Source of the DNA: Litorilinea aerophila
GTDB taxonomy: Bacteria > Chloroflexota > Anaerolineae > Caldilineales > Caldilineaceae
NCBI RefSeq assembly: GCF_006569185.2
Contig: NZ_VIGC02000014.1
Location: 81,625 to 145,624 of the forward strand
DNA: 64,000 bases
Reading direction: 5' to 3'
In this document: positions 1 to 11,119 of the stretch, one piece after another
Layout: each line of letters starts with the position of its first letter
Numbering within the stretch: the first letter of the stretch is position 1
Translations under genes and position numbers: made by a program
Notes under the pieces: generated by a model
Databases searched by the model: none
Told to the model about the DNA's origin: nothing
What the model saw: only the letters and a program-made list of their open reading frames with translations

Positions 1-56
1 TAGGTCCGGCCGGGAGGCCGGACATGGATGCTTGTCACGCAAGGATGCGTGACCTA
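1..56. repeat. REP-like composite hairpin element, copy 1
   Basis: Two perfect 8-bp stem / 4-nt loop hairpins lie side by side: GTCCGGCC-GGGA-GGCCGGAC at 4-23 and GTCACGCA-AGGA-TGCGTGAC at 34-53. They are enclosed by an outer pairing TAGGTC (1-6) with GACCTA (51-56), so the unit can form a three-way junction. The left edge may continue outside the window. The same arrangement with different stems recurs at 6412-6493. Read on the minus strand, the second hairpin is preceded by GTAG, the tetranucleotide typical of REP sequences served by RAYT transposases; no such transposase is in the window. Confidence 0.6.
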
Positions 57-84
57 CGTACTGCCGGGATTGACGACCAGATAG

Positions 85-150
85 GGGAAGACGGGAGGCG
101 GCCTGCGCCACGCTCCCGTCTTCCCAGAGACGCACACGCAAAGGTGCGTC
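85..150. repeat. two further intergenic hairpins
   Basis: A 13-bp perfect stem pairs 85-97 with 113-125 (15-nt loop), and a 7-bp stem GACGCAC/GTGCGTC pairs 129-135 with 144-150. They sit downstream of the lipoprotein gene stop at 180, which is on the minus strand, and could help end its transcript, although no T-run follows. The GACGCAC/GTGCGTC arm resembles the ends of the elements at 22950, 30856 and 38901. Confidence 0.5.
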
Positions 151-179
151 CGTGCCGAGCCTGCATGTCCGGTCGGATG

Positions 180-1268
180 CTACTGGCCGTAGCCGGTGGA
201 GATGCTGCCATCCTCCAGGCCGGCTTTGATGCGGGCCAGATCGTCCTTGACTTCCTGGGGAATTTTATCCTCGAAATCGTGGAACGGCGCCAGATCCACC
301 GGGCCGTAGTAGTTGCCGCCCTGGAAGGTGCCGTTGTGGACCTGCATGATCAGGTCCACAACGCTGGGGGTGATCAGCTTCATGGCGCTGGAGACCAGGC
401 AGGCGTGGGCAGCCGGGAGGGTTTCCCACTGGTCGGTGTCCACGCCGATGCAGTAGACTTCCTGGCCTGCCTCGGCCGCGGTGGCCACCTCCTGGAGCGC
501 GCCGTTACCCGTCTGGCCGCCGGCGCCGAAGATCACATCCGCGCCCTGGTCCAGGGCCTGGCGGGCGGTGGCCGCGCCCCACTCCGGGTCGGTGAAGGCC
601 TGGGAGAGCTCACCCGGGTGGTAGGTGGAGATGATGTTGATGTCCGGCTTGACGTAGCGGGCGCCGGCTTCATACCCTTCCTTGAAGGCCACCACCGGCG
701 GCACCAGGTCGGTCCCCAACACCGCGGCGATGGTACCCGTCTTGGTCAGGTGGGCGGCCAGAGCCCCGGCCAGGAAGCCCGACTGATCCTCATGGAAGAT
801 CAGGCCCACCAGGTTGGGCAGGGTTTCACCCTGGAACTGGTCCACACCGATGAAGTAGATGTCCGGGTTCTCCTTGGCCGCGGCGATGGTGGCCTCGCCC
901 AGGGCAAAGCCCACGGTCACGATGACCTGGTAGCCGGCATCAATGAACTGCTGGATGTTGTCGGCGTAATCCTTGGCGTCCTGGGTCTCGATGTACTTGT
1001 AGTCCACGTTCTCCTCGAGACCCAGCTGTTGGGCCGCCTGTACCACGCCTTCCCAGGCCGACTGGTTAAAGCTGCGGTCGTTAACCCGGCCCACGTCGGT
1101 CACCAGACCAATCTTGAGCTTGGCGGCCGGGGCAGTGGCCTCCGCCTCCTGCGCCTGTTGCCCTTCGGCGGGGGCCGGGGCCGCTGCCTGGGGAGCCGCT
1201 GGTGCCGCACAGGCACTTACCACGAGAAGCGCAACCAGTGCCATCAGCAGGATCACATGTTTTCGCAT
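180..1268 (-). CDS. BMP family lipoprotein, ABC transporter substrate-binding protein
   Basis: A 362-aa exported lipoprotein of the Bmp/PnrA/TmpC family (periplasmic-binding-protein fold), normally the solute receptor of a nucleoside-type ABC importer. The start at 1268 is chosen because it places a hydrophobic signal peptide at residues 5-19 with a lipobox VSAC and acceptor Cys20; upstream in-frame codons would bury it. A Pro/Ala/Glu-rich linker (about 21-48) leads into the mature domain, which opens with the family signature KIGLVTDVGRVNDRSFNQSA. Cognate ATPase and permease genes are not in the window; they may lie beyond the left edge, downstream of this gene. The ligand cannot be read from sequence; purine nucleosides are the family precedent. 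Confidence 0.88.
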   Translation of the reverse strand: MRKHVILLMALVALLVVSACAAPAAPQAAAPAPAEGQQAQEAEATAPAAKLKIGLVTDVGRVNDRSFNQSAWEGVVQAAQQLGLEENVDYKYIETQDAKDYADNIQQFIDAGYQVIVTVGFALGEATIAAAKENPDIYFIGVDQFQGETLPNLVGLIFHEDQSGFLAGALAAHLTKTGTIAAVLGTDLVPPVVAFKEGYEAGARYVKPDINIISTYHPGELSQAFTDPEWGAATARQALDQGADVIFGAGGQTGNGALQEVATAAEAGQEVYCIGVDTDQWETLPAAHACLVSSAMKLITPSVVDLIMQVHNGTFQGGNYYGPVDLAPFHDFEDKIPQEVKDDLARIKAGLEDGSISTGYGQ

Positions 1269-1599
1269 ACCTTTTGAATCCTTTCTTGAACCTTCGCTGA
1301 GCTTGACGGAAAGATCACGACGCTGTTGGGCCGCACCCATCCTCAGGCCCTGAATTGATATCCTGCTACGAAAAGATGTAGAATGGGTACCATGGCCAAC
1401 GGCAGTATGAATGCTGGAGGATGGAGACGCCGTTGGGGCGGCACCGTAGCCCCATGTCTATAGCCCCATGTCTACAGGGCAGCACACAGAATGAGCTCAA
1501 GCCAATTGACACCGTTGGCCGTCGGGCAAAGGCATTATAAACAAGCTATTCGTCAGAAGCAAAGCCGCTTTTTCAGGGAGAGGAGGGTGTAGAAGACTT
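1269..1599. other. divergent intergenic region, 331 nt
   Basis: The region separates the leftward lipoprotein gene from the rightward aldolase operon and must hold both promoters. A TTGACA occurs at 1506-1511 and TATAAA at 1536-1541, but the 24-nt gap is too long for an ordinary sigma70 promoter. A perfect 14-bp tandem direct repeat is at 1447-1474. AGGAGG lies 14-20 nt before the aldolase ATG. Nothing else coding is visible. Confidence 0.5.
1447..1474. repeat. 14-bp perfect tandem direct repeat
   Basis: TAGCCCCATGTCTA occurs twice head to tail (1447-1460 and 1461-1474) in the divergent promoter region. It could be a pair of activator or repressor sites, or simple slippage; no family is assigned. 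Confidence 0.5.
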
Positions 1600-2565
1600 A
1601 TGTCTCTTTCTCTTGGTAAACGCCGGGCGCTCCAACAGTGTGCCCAGGACGATGGCACCTTCGCCATGCTGGCCATGGATCAGCGGGGCAGCCTGGCCCG
1701 CATGATCGACCCGGATGCGCCGGACCAGGTCTCCTTCCAGCAGGTGATCGCCATCAAACGGGACGTGATCGCCGCCCTCTCGCCCCTGGCCAGCGCCGTC
1801 TTGCTGGACGTGGAATACGGCTACGGCCCCTGCGTGGCCAGCGGCGCCCTCTCCGGCCGGGCTGGTCTGCTCCTGGCCATCGAGAAGAGCGGCTACGAAG
1901 GCGACCCCACGGCCCGCCGCACCAGCCTGTTGGATGGCTGGGACGTGGAGCGAACCCGCCTGGCCGGCGCCAGCGGCGTGAAGCTCCTGATCTACTACCG
2001 GCCGGACGCACCCAACGCCGCCGAGCAGGAGGCCCTGGTGGCAGAAGTGGCCGCCGCCTGTGACCGCTGGGAGCTTCCCCTCTTCCTGGAGCCCCTCCAC
2101 TACTCCCTGGATCCAGCGGTCAAGGTGGTCCCCAACGCCGAACGGCGACGGGTGGTCATCGAGACGGCCCGGCGCCTGGTCCCCCTGGGCGTGGACGTGC
2201 TCAAGGCCGAATTCCCCCTGGACGTGAAGCAAAGCAACGACCAGGCCGAATGGGCCGACGCCTGCGCCGAGCTGAGCGACGCCTGCCCGGTACCCTGGGT
2301 GCTCCTCAGCGCCGGGGTGGACTTCCCCACCTACGCAGAGCAGGTGAAGGTGGCCTGTGCCAGCGGCGCCAGCGGCGTCCTCTGTGGGCGAGCCATCTGG
2401 AAAGAGGCGGTGCAGTTGCCGCCAGCCCAGCGGGTGCAGTTCCTGCAGACTACCGCCCGGGAGCGCTTCCGCCAGCTTAGTCAGCTCGTCAGCGAGGCGG
2501 CCCGGCCCTACACCCACTTCTACCCGGCCAGCGACGGCGCCGACCTGGAGAACTGGTATCGATAG
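1600..2565 (+). CDS. class I aldolase of the LacD/YihT type
   Basis: A 321-aa TIM-barrel aldolase resembling tagatose-1,6-bisphosphate aldolase (LacD) and sulfofructosephosphate aldolase (YihT). Seen: FAMLAMDQRGSL near residues 21-32, the LDVEYG strand near 69-74, GVKLLIYYRPD at 126-136, and VDVLKAEFPLD at 198-208, where Lys202 is the likely Schiff-base lysine; phosphate-binding-like GASGVLCGRAIW lies at 256-267. It is first of a compact operon with hydantoinase A/B genes (3 nt to the next ATG), a pairing that suggests catabolism of a sugar-like or lactam-like compound rather than lactose use. The exact substrate cannot be called. Confidence 0.8.
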   Translation: MSLSLGKRRALQQCAQDDGTFAMLAMDQRGSLARMIDPDAPDQVSFQQVIAIKRDVIAALSPLASAVLLDVEYGYGPCVASGALSGRAGLLLAIEKSGYEGDPTARRTSLLDGWDVERTRLAGASGVKLLIYYRPDAPNAAEQEALVAEVAAACDRWELPLFLEPLHYSLDPAVKVVPNAERRRVVIETARRLVPLGVDVLKAEFPLDVKQSNDQAEWADACAELSDACPVPWVLLSAGVDFPTYAEQVKVACASGASGVLCGRAIWKEAVQLPPAQRVQFLQTTARERFRQLSQLVSEAARPYTHFYPASDGADLENWYR

Positions 2566-2568
2566 CCC

Positions 2569-4604
2569 ATGACGTCTGACGTTTCCCCGATTCCCCTGGT
2601 CGGCATCGACGTAGGCGGCACCTTCACCGACTTTGTAGTATTTCAGGACGGTGCCCTGCGGGTGCACAAGGTCCCCACCACGCCGGAGGATCAGAGCCAG
2701 GCCATGGTGGCGGGCCTGGCTGCCCTGGGCATCCAACAGGCGGACATCGTCCACGGCATGACCGTGGCCACCAACGCGCTGCTGGAGCGTCGGGGCGCGC
2801 GGACCGCGCTGCTCACCACTGCCGGTTTTGCCGATGTGTTGGTCATCGGCCGCCAGAACCGGCCCCACCTCTACCGCCTGAGCCAGCAGCGGCCCGCCCC
2901 CCTGGTGGAGGATCCCTGGCGTCTGGAGGTAGACGAGCGGCTGGACCACACCGGGCGGGTGTTGCGCCCCCTGGACGAAGCGGCCGTGGAACAGCTGGCA
3001 TCGCGCCTGGCCGCAGGCCAGGTGGAAAGCGTGGCCATCGTCTTTCTCTTTTCCTTCCTCAACCCGGCCCACGAAGAACGGGCTGCGGGGCTCCTCCGGG
3101 CCCGGCTGCCGGAGCTACCTATCTCCCTCAGCAGCCAGATCCTGCCGGAATACCGGGAGTATGAGCGGACGGCCACCACGGTCATCAACGCCTACGTCCA
3201 GCCGCTGGTGGCCCGCTACCTGCAGCGCCTCCAGGATCGGCTGGCCCACTGTCGGCTCCGCATCATGCAGTCCAATGGCGGCGCCATCGGCCTGGCCCAG
3301 GCCAGCCAGCAGGCAGCCCGGGTGGTGCTCAGCGGCCCGGCCGGCGGCGTGGTGGGCGCCTTCGCCGTGGCCCGCCAGGCCACCGGCAGTGACGCGCCCC
3401 AACTGATCACCCTGGACATGGGCGGCACCAGCACCGACGTGGCCCTCTGTCCGGGGCAGATCCCCACCACCGCGGAGAGCACCATCACCGACCTGCCCCT
3501 GCGCCTGCCCGTCATCGATATCCACACCGTGGGCGCAGGCGGCGGCAGCATCGCCTACCTGGATGCAGGCGGCGGCCTGCGGGTGGGCCCCCGTAGCGCC
3601 GGGGCCGTCCCAGGACCGGTTTGCTACGGCCGGGGTGGCACAGAACCCACTGTGACCGACGCCAACCTGGTGCTGGGCCGCCTGGCCCCCGAGGGCTTCC
3701 TGGGCGGCGCGGGGGAAGTCACCCTGGACCGGGCGGCCGCGCGCCGGGCGCTGGCCCGGCTGGGCGAACCGTTGGGCCTCAGCCCCGAGGCGGCTGCCCT
3801 GGGGGTGATCCGCGTTGCCAACGCCACCATGGAGCGGGCCCTGCGCCGGGTTTCGGTGGAACGGGGCCACGACCCACGGCAGTTTACCCTACTACCCTTC
3901 GGCGGCGCCGGCCCCCTCCACGCCTGTGACCTGGCCGACGCCCTCCAGATCCGGCGCATCCTGCTGCCGCCCATGCCCGGGGTGTTGAGCGCCTACGGCA
4001 TGCTCGTGGCCGACGTGGCCCGGGACGCCTCCCGCTCCCTTCTGAGCACCCTGGGCGACTTACAGCGGGATCGGACGCCGCTGCAACAACTCTTCCAGGC
4101 GCTGGCGGAGGAGGTGCAGTCCGCCCTGGCCCAGGAGGGCATCGCCCATCCCACCCTGGAAGCCGCCCTGGACCTGCGCTATCGGGGGCAGAGCTACGAG
4201 CTGACCGTTCCCCTGGCCCTTTCCCTGGACGAGGCGGCGCTGGCCGCCGCGGGCGAAGCCTTCCACCGGGCCCACGAACAGCGTTACGGCTACGCCATGC
4301 CGGGGGAAACGGTGGAGACGGTCAACCTGCGGGTACGGGCCAGCAGCCCGGGAGCGTCTGCCGTCCTGCCTGCATTGCCCGACGCGGGACCGGATGCCAC
4401 CGCCGCCCGCCTGCCCGAGCGCCCCGTCTGGTTTGACCCGTGGGAACCCACGCCCACGCCGTGCTACGATCGGGAGCGGCTGCAGCCCGGCAATCGTCTG
4501 GCCGGCCCCGCCATCGTTCACCAGTTTGACACCACCATCGTCATCACGCCCGGCTGGCAGGCCCGGGTGGACGCCTACCGCAACATCTGGCTGGAGAAAC
4601 CCCA

Positions 4605-4608
<4 letters not shown>
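2569..4608 (+). CDS. hydantoinase/oxoprolinase family protein, subunit A (HyuA-like)
   Basis: 679 aa, the usual length for the ATP-dependent A subunit of N-methylhydantoinase / 5-oxoprolinase / acetone carboxylase-type enzymes. The N-terminal domain carries the actin-fold phosphate loop GIDVGGTFTDF (residues 11-21); a second nucleotide-binding segment, LDMGGTSTDVAL, is near 282-293; the last ~150 residues match the C-terminal Hydantoinase_A region. It overlaps the B subunit by ATGA at 4605-4608, implying translational coupling and a stable A/B complex. The family hydrolyses cyclic amide bonds with ATP or activates ketones; the sequence does not settle which. Confidence 0.88.
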
Positions 4609-6206
<1,598 letters not shown>

Positions 6207-6837
6207 ACTGCCCCTCTCTTCCCCGCCTTGACACCCGTCTCAAAACGCCACCAAAACATCGCCACCAGACAACGCCACAAAATGCCCTGAAATTCCGGGA
6301 ACAACCCGGATGGCCCCTCCGTCTTCGCATCAGAGGATGTTCTTTCCGCCAATGGACAACCCTCGTGATGAGGGGGCGGCATCCTGTTCTGAAAAAAAGG
6401 AAGCCGGATGGGTAGTCCGGTCTCCTGGCCGGACATCTGCACCCAACGGGACGGAAACCCAGGTCACGCATCCCTGCGTGACCTGCGGACTACGGACCGT
6501 ATCTGTGTTCATCTGTGGCTTCTGCGGAGGACCCATCTGGGGTTTTGGCAAGAGAAGCAAGAAGCGTCAGAGAACGGTCCGACTTCAAGGCCAAAGTGGT
6601 CAAGCAGCGGGATTTGACCTCTGTTAAAGTGAGAGTCGACCCTGTCGCTTACGCCAGGAGCAACTGGCGCAAACAACGTGGCCCAAACTGGCGCAACCAC
6701 CGTTGGCCTGGGGCCTGTCTCCCGGTACACTGGGTTCAGGACAGCAGACAGCATCGCACAGCATTCCAACCGCAGCTCCAGCCGGAGCCGCAGAAGTAGC
6801 TCCAGCCGGAGCGGGAAAAAATAGAGGAGGTTGACCC
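6207..6837. other. 631-nt intergenic region with repeats
   Basis: No convincing gene. Contents: three CGCCAC words at 6246, 6260 and 6273; a small hairpin CCCTC/GAGGG at 6360-6373; the composite REP-like element at 6412-6493; a fragment near 6498-6525 of the common 'ATCTGTG' dispersed type; a degenerate 24-bp tandem pair at 6662-6709 (AACTGGCGCAA at each start); and AGAGGAGG, the ribosome binding site of the next gene. Short open frames here cross the repeats and lack coding character. Confidence 0.6.
6412..6493. repeat. REP-like composite hairpin element, copy 2
   Basis: Begins GTAG, then GTCCGGTC-TCCT-GGCCGGAC (6415-6434, one G-T pair), then a 10-bp stem AGGTCACGCA-TCCC-TGCGTGACCT (6461-6484). 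GTAGTCCG (6412-6419) can alternatively pair with CGGACTAC (6486-6493), enclosing the unit. Relative to copy 1, both members of the paired arms change together, which argues that the fold, not the sequence, is maintained. This fits a REP/BIME. Confidence 0.65.
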
Positions 6838-8208
6838 ATGAATGCACGCCGCATCTTTATCCTGGCTGTCACTTTGATCTTGATAGGCGCCGTCTTTACC
6901 GGGGTGATCTCGGCCATGGAACCCGGCACGGGCAGCAGCGCCCCCCAGACAGTGACAGCTCTCCAGAATGTACGCGATTATGCGTTCGGCGCCGGCCAGA
7001 CGTATGTGGTCGATGGCGGTAAATTGTACGTCGGCGCCGCGTCCACCCCCGGGCTTCTGCCGGCCCGCTGGACGGAAGTCACCACGCCCGCCGATGTGAT
7101 CGTGGGCGCTGTGGCCATCGATGAGGAACGAGGGATCGTGTACATCGGCGCCGCCAACGAAATGGCCATCTACCGCAGCCAGGTGCCGCAGAGCGGCGTT
7201 GCGACAGGCGCAAACAGCCAGCCCAACTGGCAGCGGGTGCCCCTTACCGCTGAGGTCGCAGGCGGGGTCACCGACATCGCCGTGGATCCGGTCCAGCGCC
7301 TGGTCTACGTGGGCACGGACAACGCGGGCCTCTTCCGCCTGCGGGACGTGGGCTCCAGCATGGTGCTCAATGCCCAGTTGTTGCTGGATGAGCCGGTGCG
7401 CCAGGTGGTGGCCGCGCCCGGTGCTGACCTGGCCCTGGCCCGCACCGACTGGCACCTCTACCGGGCGGAGAACTTTGGCCTGAGCTGGGTCCAGGTGGAT
7501 GACCTCATCCAGAGCGTGCCCACGGCTCTGGCCGTTGCCGCCGGCCCTTTGGGCCAGGTGACCGCCTACGTCGGCACCATGGACCGGGGTGTGCTCAAGA
7601 CCCAGGATGGCATCACCTGGACCCTGGCCAACCAGGGGCTGGGTCTGGTACCCGGGTCCCGGCTGTCGGTGGATGCCCTGGCGGTGGATCCCGCCCAGCC
7701 GGAGGTGGTCTACGTGAGTACCAGCTACCTCTACGGCACCACCCAGGTGCACCGTTCGCCGGCCATGGTGGCCATGAGCACCGATGGTGCCACGGCCTGG
7801 ACGCCCCTGGAGACCAACCTGAAGGTGGCGGTGGTGGATCTGGTGCCGGCTGTGGGGCAGACAGGCGCTGTCTACGCCCTGACCACCGAGAGCCGTGCTT
7901 TGACCAGCATGCCGCTGGGGACCGCCCTGGCCGCGGCTCCAGCCCAGGCGCCGGTCGAAGGCGAGGGTGGCTCGTTGGTGGCGGGCACCAATCCCGGGGC
8001 GCCTCAGGTGGCAGCCACGAGTGAGGCAGTCCCAACCGGTCAGCGCCTCCCCTGGCAGAGCCTCCTGGCCTGGATTGTGGCCGGCCTGGCTGCCCTGGCC
8101 CTGGTCTTCGCAGTGGTGAGCGACCTGCGTAGCCGCCAGCCGAAGCCGGTCACCGGCCGGGAGGGCAGCGGGCCGCTGGCCCAGAATCCGGTCCACAACA
8201 ACCGGTAA
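6838..8208 (+). CDS. membrane-anchored beta-propeller protein (BNR/sialidase-like repeats)
   Basis: 456 aa. Residues 5-25 are a hydrophobic N-terminal signal/anchor, the body (about 35-350) consists of repeated blades of the kind IVYIGAANEMAIYRS, LVYVGTDNAGLFRL and VVYVSTSYLYGTTQVHR seen in BNR/photosystem-II assembly factor-like propellers, and a second transmembrane helix lies near residues 405-425 followed by a short basic tail. The bulk should therefore be outside the cytoplasmic membrane. The start is fixed by a strong AGAGGAGG 7 nt upstream. A strong terminator follows. No enzymatic motif is visible; the role is unknown, perhaps surface binding or a scaffold together with the next propeller protein. 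Confidence 0.75.
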   Translation: MNARRIFILAVTLILIGAVFTGVISAMEPGTGSSAPQTVTALQNVRDYAFGAGQTYVVDGGKLYVGAASTPGLLPARWTEVTTPADVIVGAVAIDEERGIVYIGAANEMAIYRSQVPQSGVATGANSQPNWQRVPLTAEVAGGVTDIAVDPVQRLVYVGTDNAGLFRLRDVGSSMVLNAQLLLDEPVRQVVAAPGADLALARTDWHLYRAENFGLSWVQVDDLIQSVPTALAVAAGPLGQVTAYVGTMDRGVLKTQDGITWTLANQGLGLVPGSRLSVDALAVDPAQPEVVYVSTSYLYGTTQVHRSPAMVAMSTDGATAWTPLETNLKVAVVDLVPAVGQTGAVYALTTESRALTSMPLGTALAAAPAQAPVEGEGGSLVAGTNPGAPQVAATSEAVPTGQRLPWQSLLAWIVAGLAALALVFAVVSDLRSRQPKPVTGREGSGPLAQNPVHNNR

Positions 8209-8244
8209 TCCGACGTCCGCCGACTATTCGACAGGCATTTCCCG

Positions 8245-8280
8245 ACGCCCCCTCCTCAACTTGAGGAGGGGGCGTTTTGT
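8245..8280 (+). terminator. intrinsic terminator
   Basis: A perfect 15-bp stem (8245-8259 with 8261-8275) is followed by TTTTGTTGTT. It closes the transcript of the propeller gene ending at 8208. The G/C-rich base plus U-tract makes this the most convincing intrinsic terminator in the window. Confidence 0.88.
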
Positions 8281-8467
8281 TGTTGCGGAGATGGCGCCCA
8301 ATGTTAGCGTAGTGCCTTTACGCCAGAGGGGCATCAATGTTACAATCGTGTCCAGCAGTGTAGGGCTGCCCTACGGTTCGGCCCACCACATCTTCCCGGG
8401 CCGGATCGACTGCCCTGTCATCATCACCATCCCGTGTCATCACCATCCTATGAAGGAATGACCGGCC

Positions 8468-11071
8468 GTGCAGTCTACATCGTTCCGTTTGATCTCTACC
8501 ATCATCACCCTGTTGCTTCTGCTCGCGCTCCTGGGCGTGATCGGCCTGGCCGTGCGCACCACTCCGGCCATGACGCTGGGGCAGGTCCTGGGGGCTACGC
8601 CGGTCACCTCTACCCCCAGGAGCCGTCCGACGGCCACTTCCCCGGATGCCCGTGCCACCCGGACGCCTCCCCTGGCCCAGGAAATCGCCCTGGGGCCCGT
8701 GGCCCAGGTGGCGGACGGCGGTTTCAGCTTTCGCCCCCTGCCCGATTACACCCTCACATTCAGCGATGACTCGGCCACATTGACCGCCGGATCAACTTCG
8801 GCTCCTGGCCAGGATGCCCTCTTCTCCCTCCGCGGCGGCCCCGTGACCCGTTTCATCACCACCTCGCTTCCATCCCCGGAATTGCCCACCATCCTGGAAG
8901 CGTACGCAGCGTCCTATGCCCAAGCGCACCCCGTGCGGGTGGGCGCGCCCCAGGAGCTGACGGTAGATGGCGTGCCGGCCCTGGCGGCCGATCTCACGGC
9001 GGATGAGCCGGGCCAGGTCGTGGTCGGCCGCATCACCCTGGCGCAGCCCGAACCCGGCTGGCTCTTTGTGATGGTCGGCACCGGGCTTGCCGACCGCTGG
9101 CAGGCAGAGCTGCGTCAACAGTACGATGCCCTCCTGGCTTCGGTGCGATTTCTGCCATTGCAGGCCACGCCCACGCCGACCCTGGGCATCGTCCTGGCGC
9201 CTACACCGACCCTGCCGGCCACGGCCACTCCCCAGCCGTCTCCCACAGGCACGGCGGCCCCCCTGGCGCCCGCCACGCCGGACACCCACTGGCAGATCTG
9301 GTCAGATGGCAACGTGATCAACGACCTGGCCCTGGCCGGCAACACCCTCTGGGCGGCCACGGAAGGGGGCTTCGTAGCCTGGAATCGAGCCAGCGCCAGA
9401 GCGGTCAAGTTCACCACCCGGGACGGCCTGGCGGTAAACTATGCCACCACGGTGGTCAACTGCCCCCTGCCCAATCTGGGCGTGGTCTTCGGCCATGACC
9501 ATGGACTGCAACTCTTCGATCTCCAGCAAGGGCGCTGGAAGACCCTGGACAGCAACACCAGCGCCATGCGCAGTGACCGGGTGGTCGGCCTCTACTGTGA
9601 CCTGGAGGGTGGGCTCCTGTGGGTGGTCTATGCAGACCAGGGGATCGACGTCTTCGACGCCGCGGCCAACACCTGGAGCGCCGTCCCCCTGCCTGCCCAG
9701 GCCCAAGAGGCGGGCGCCCTGCGGGATGTGGTGACCGTCGATGAGGGGCAGCGCTACTGGTTGCTGGCCGAACGAGGTGTGATCGCAGTGGACGGCCAGA
9801 CGGCGACCCTGTACAATGGGCAGAACAGCCCTCTGGATACAGACCAGGTGACCGCCATGGCGGTAGATGGCTCGGGGAGCGTCTGGTTGACCACGGCCAG
9901 CACCCTCTACCGGTTCGATGGCGAAAGCTGGAGCTCCTTTGGCCCGGAACAACTGGTGGTCTCGGGCGCCCCGGCCGGCCGCCTGACGGATCTGGCCATC
10001 GCCGCCGACGGCACCATGTGGCTGGCCTGGGATCAGGCCGAGGTCTGCCGCTTCGACCCGGGCACGGGCCGCTGCCTGGCCTTCTACCGGGGGGAAAGTG
10101 GCATGGCTGCCCCACCCTTGACCGCCCTCGAGGCGGGCGCCGGCGGCCAGGTCTACTACGCCACGGCGGGAGATGGGGTGAGTTGGTTCGATGGAGAAGG
10201 CTGGCACCACTGGGTGAGCCAGGCCGAACCCCTCCTGGGCAACCAGGTGCGTGCCATGACCCAGCAGACGGATGGCACCATCTGGATCGCGACGGACCTG
10301 GGCGTGCAATCCCTGAATCCGGATGGCTCCCAGACCCTGCAGACCTTTACCCGTCGGGATGGCACCCTGCCCTTCGACAACATCCAGGTGGTCCACGCAG
10401 CCGATGGCGGCATCTGGATTGGGGGCCAGGGCAGGGTAAGTTTTTACGACGGCATCGCCTGGGCGGATTACGGCGTGAACGACGGCCTGTTGGACGGCCA
10501 GGTGCGGGCCATCGCCGTGGACGCCAGCCAGCGGGTCTGGTTCGGAACCAGCGCCGGGCTGAGTATCCTGACGGGCGAGGCCTTTTTCAACCTTACCCGG
10601 GCAGACAACCTGCCCAGCGACCAGATCACGGCCCTGGCCACGGCTGGCCAGGTGGTCTGGATCGGCAGCCAGGGGGGCGGCCTGTATCGCTTCCAGGACA
10701 ACCAGCTCCAGGTCTTCAACACCGCCAATGTCCAGTTGCCCAGCGACAACATCACAGCCCTGGCGCTCCACCAGGATGGATCCCTGCTCATCGGGACGGA
10801 TCGGGGGCTGGCCCGCTTCCACGAAGGCCGGTTCAGCCCCATTCCCGATGTGAGCGACACCACGGTGACGGCCCTGGCGTCCACACCCCGGGGCGAAATC
10901 TGGGTGGGCACGGCGGACCGAGGCGCCTTCTATTTTGATGGCGCCACCTGGTCTCCCTTCCCCCGGGATGGCCGCCTGCCCGCACCCCAGGTCAGCGCCC
11001 TTCTGGTGGACCAGAATGGCGTGGTCTGGATCGGAAGCCGCCGCGGCGGGCTGTTGCGCTACACGCCGTAA
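8468..11071 (+). CDS. extracytoplasmic Reg_prop-type beta-propeller protein
   Basis: 867 aa. A GTG start is used, preceded by GAAGGA 10 nt upstream. Residues 10-32 form a signal/anchor helix; residues about 60-235 form an unrecognised alpha/beta domain; a Thr/Pro-rich linker (about 236-275) precedes at least a dozen propeller blades of the two-component-regulator-propeller type, e.g. IWIATDLGVQSL, VWFGTSAGLSIL, VWIGSQGGGLYRF, LLIGTDRGLARF and VWIGSRRGGLLRY. Such propellers usually sense outside ligands for a fused kinase, but here no kinase or DNA-binding output follows. It may work with a separate kinase or only bind ligand. It has its own start region after the terminator at 8245. Confidence 0.78.
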   Translation: MQSTSFRLISTIITLLLLLALLGVIGLAVRTTPAMTLGQVLGATPVTSTPRSRPTATSPDARATRTPPLAQEIALGPVAQVADGGFSFRPLPDYTLTFSDDSATLTAGSTSAPGQDALFSLRGGPVTRFITTSLPSPELPTILEAYAASYAQAHPVRVGAPQELTVDGVPALAADLTADEPGQVVVGRITLAQPEPGWLFVMVGTGLADRWQAELRQQYDALLASVRFLPLQATPTPTLGIVLAPTPTLPATATPQPSPTGTAAPLAPATPDTHWQIWSDGNVINDLALAGNTLWAATEGGFVAWNRASARAVKFTTRDGLAVNYATTVVNCPLPNLGVVFGHDHGLQLFDLQQGRWKTLDSNTSAMRSDRVVGLYCDLEGGLLWVVYADQGIDVFDAAANTWSAVPLPAQAQEAGALRDVVTVDEGQRYWLLAERGVIAVDGQTATLYNGQNSPLDTDQVTAMAVDGSGSVWLTTASTLYRFDGESWSSFGPEQLVVSGAPAGRLTDLAIAADGTMWLAWDQAEVCRFDPGTGRCLAFYRGESGMAAPPLTALEAGAGGQVYYATAGDGVSWFDGEGWHHWVSQAEPLLGNQVRAMTQQTDGTIWIATDLGVQSLNPDGSQTLQTFTRRDGTLPFDNIQVVHAADGGIWIGGQGRVSFYDGIAWADYGVNDGLLDGQVRAIAVDASQRVWFGTSAGLSILTGEAFFNLTRADNLPSDQITALATAGQVVWIGSQGGGLYRFQDNQLQVFNTANVQLPSDNITALALHQDGSLLIGTDRGLARFHEGRFSPIPDVSDTTVTALASTPRGEIWVGTADRGAFYFDGATWSPFPRDGRLPAPQVSALLVDQNGVVWIGSRRGGLLRYTP

Positions 11072-11119
11072 CCTGATGACCGCACAGAGAGCCAGATAAA
11101 CGCAGGGCGGAGAATCAAC

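Noticed and set aside
1506..1541. TTGACA ... TATAAA as the aldolase promoter
   Set aside because: 24-nt spacing is not compatible with sigma70.
1573..3072. Long antisense open frame opposite the aldolase and HyuA genes
   Set aside because: High GC leaves long open frames opposite real genes; composition is His/Gly/Gln rich with no family resemblance, and the forward genes are well supported.
9302..10822. Minus-strand open frame over the Reg_prop gene
   Set aside because: Same reason: mirrors propeller blades, no family.
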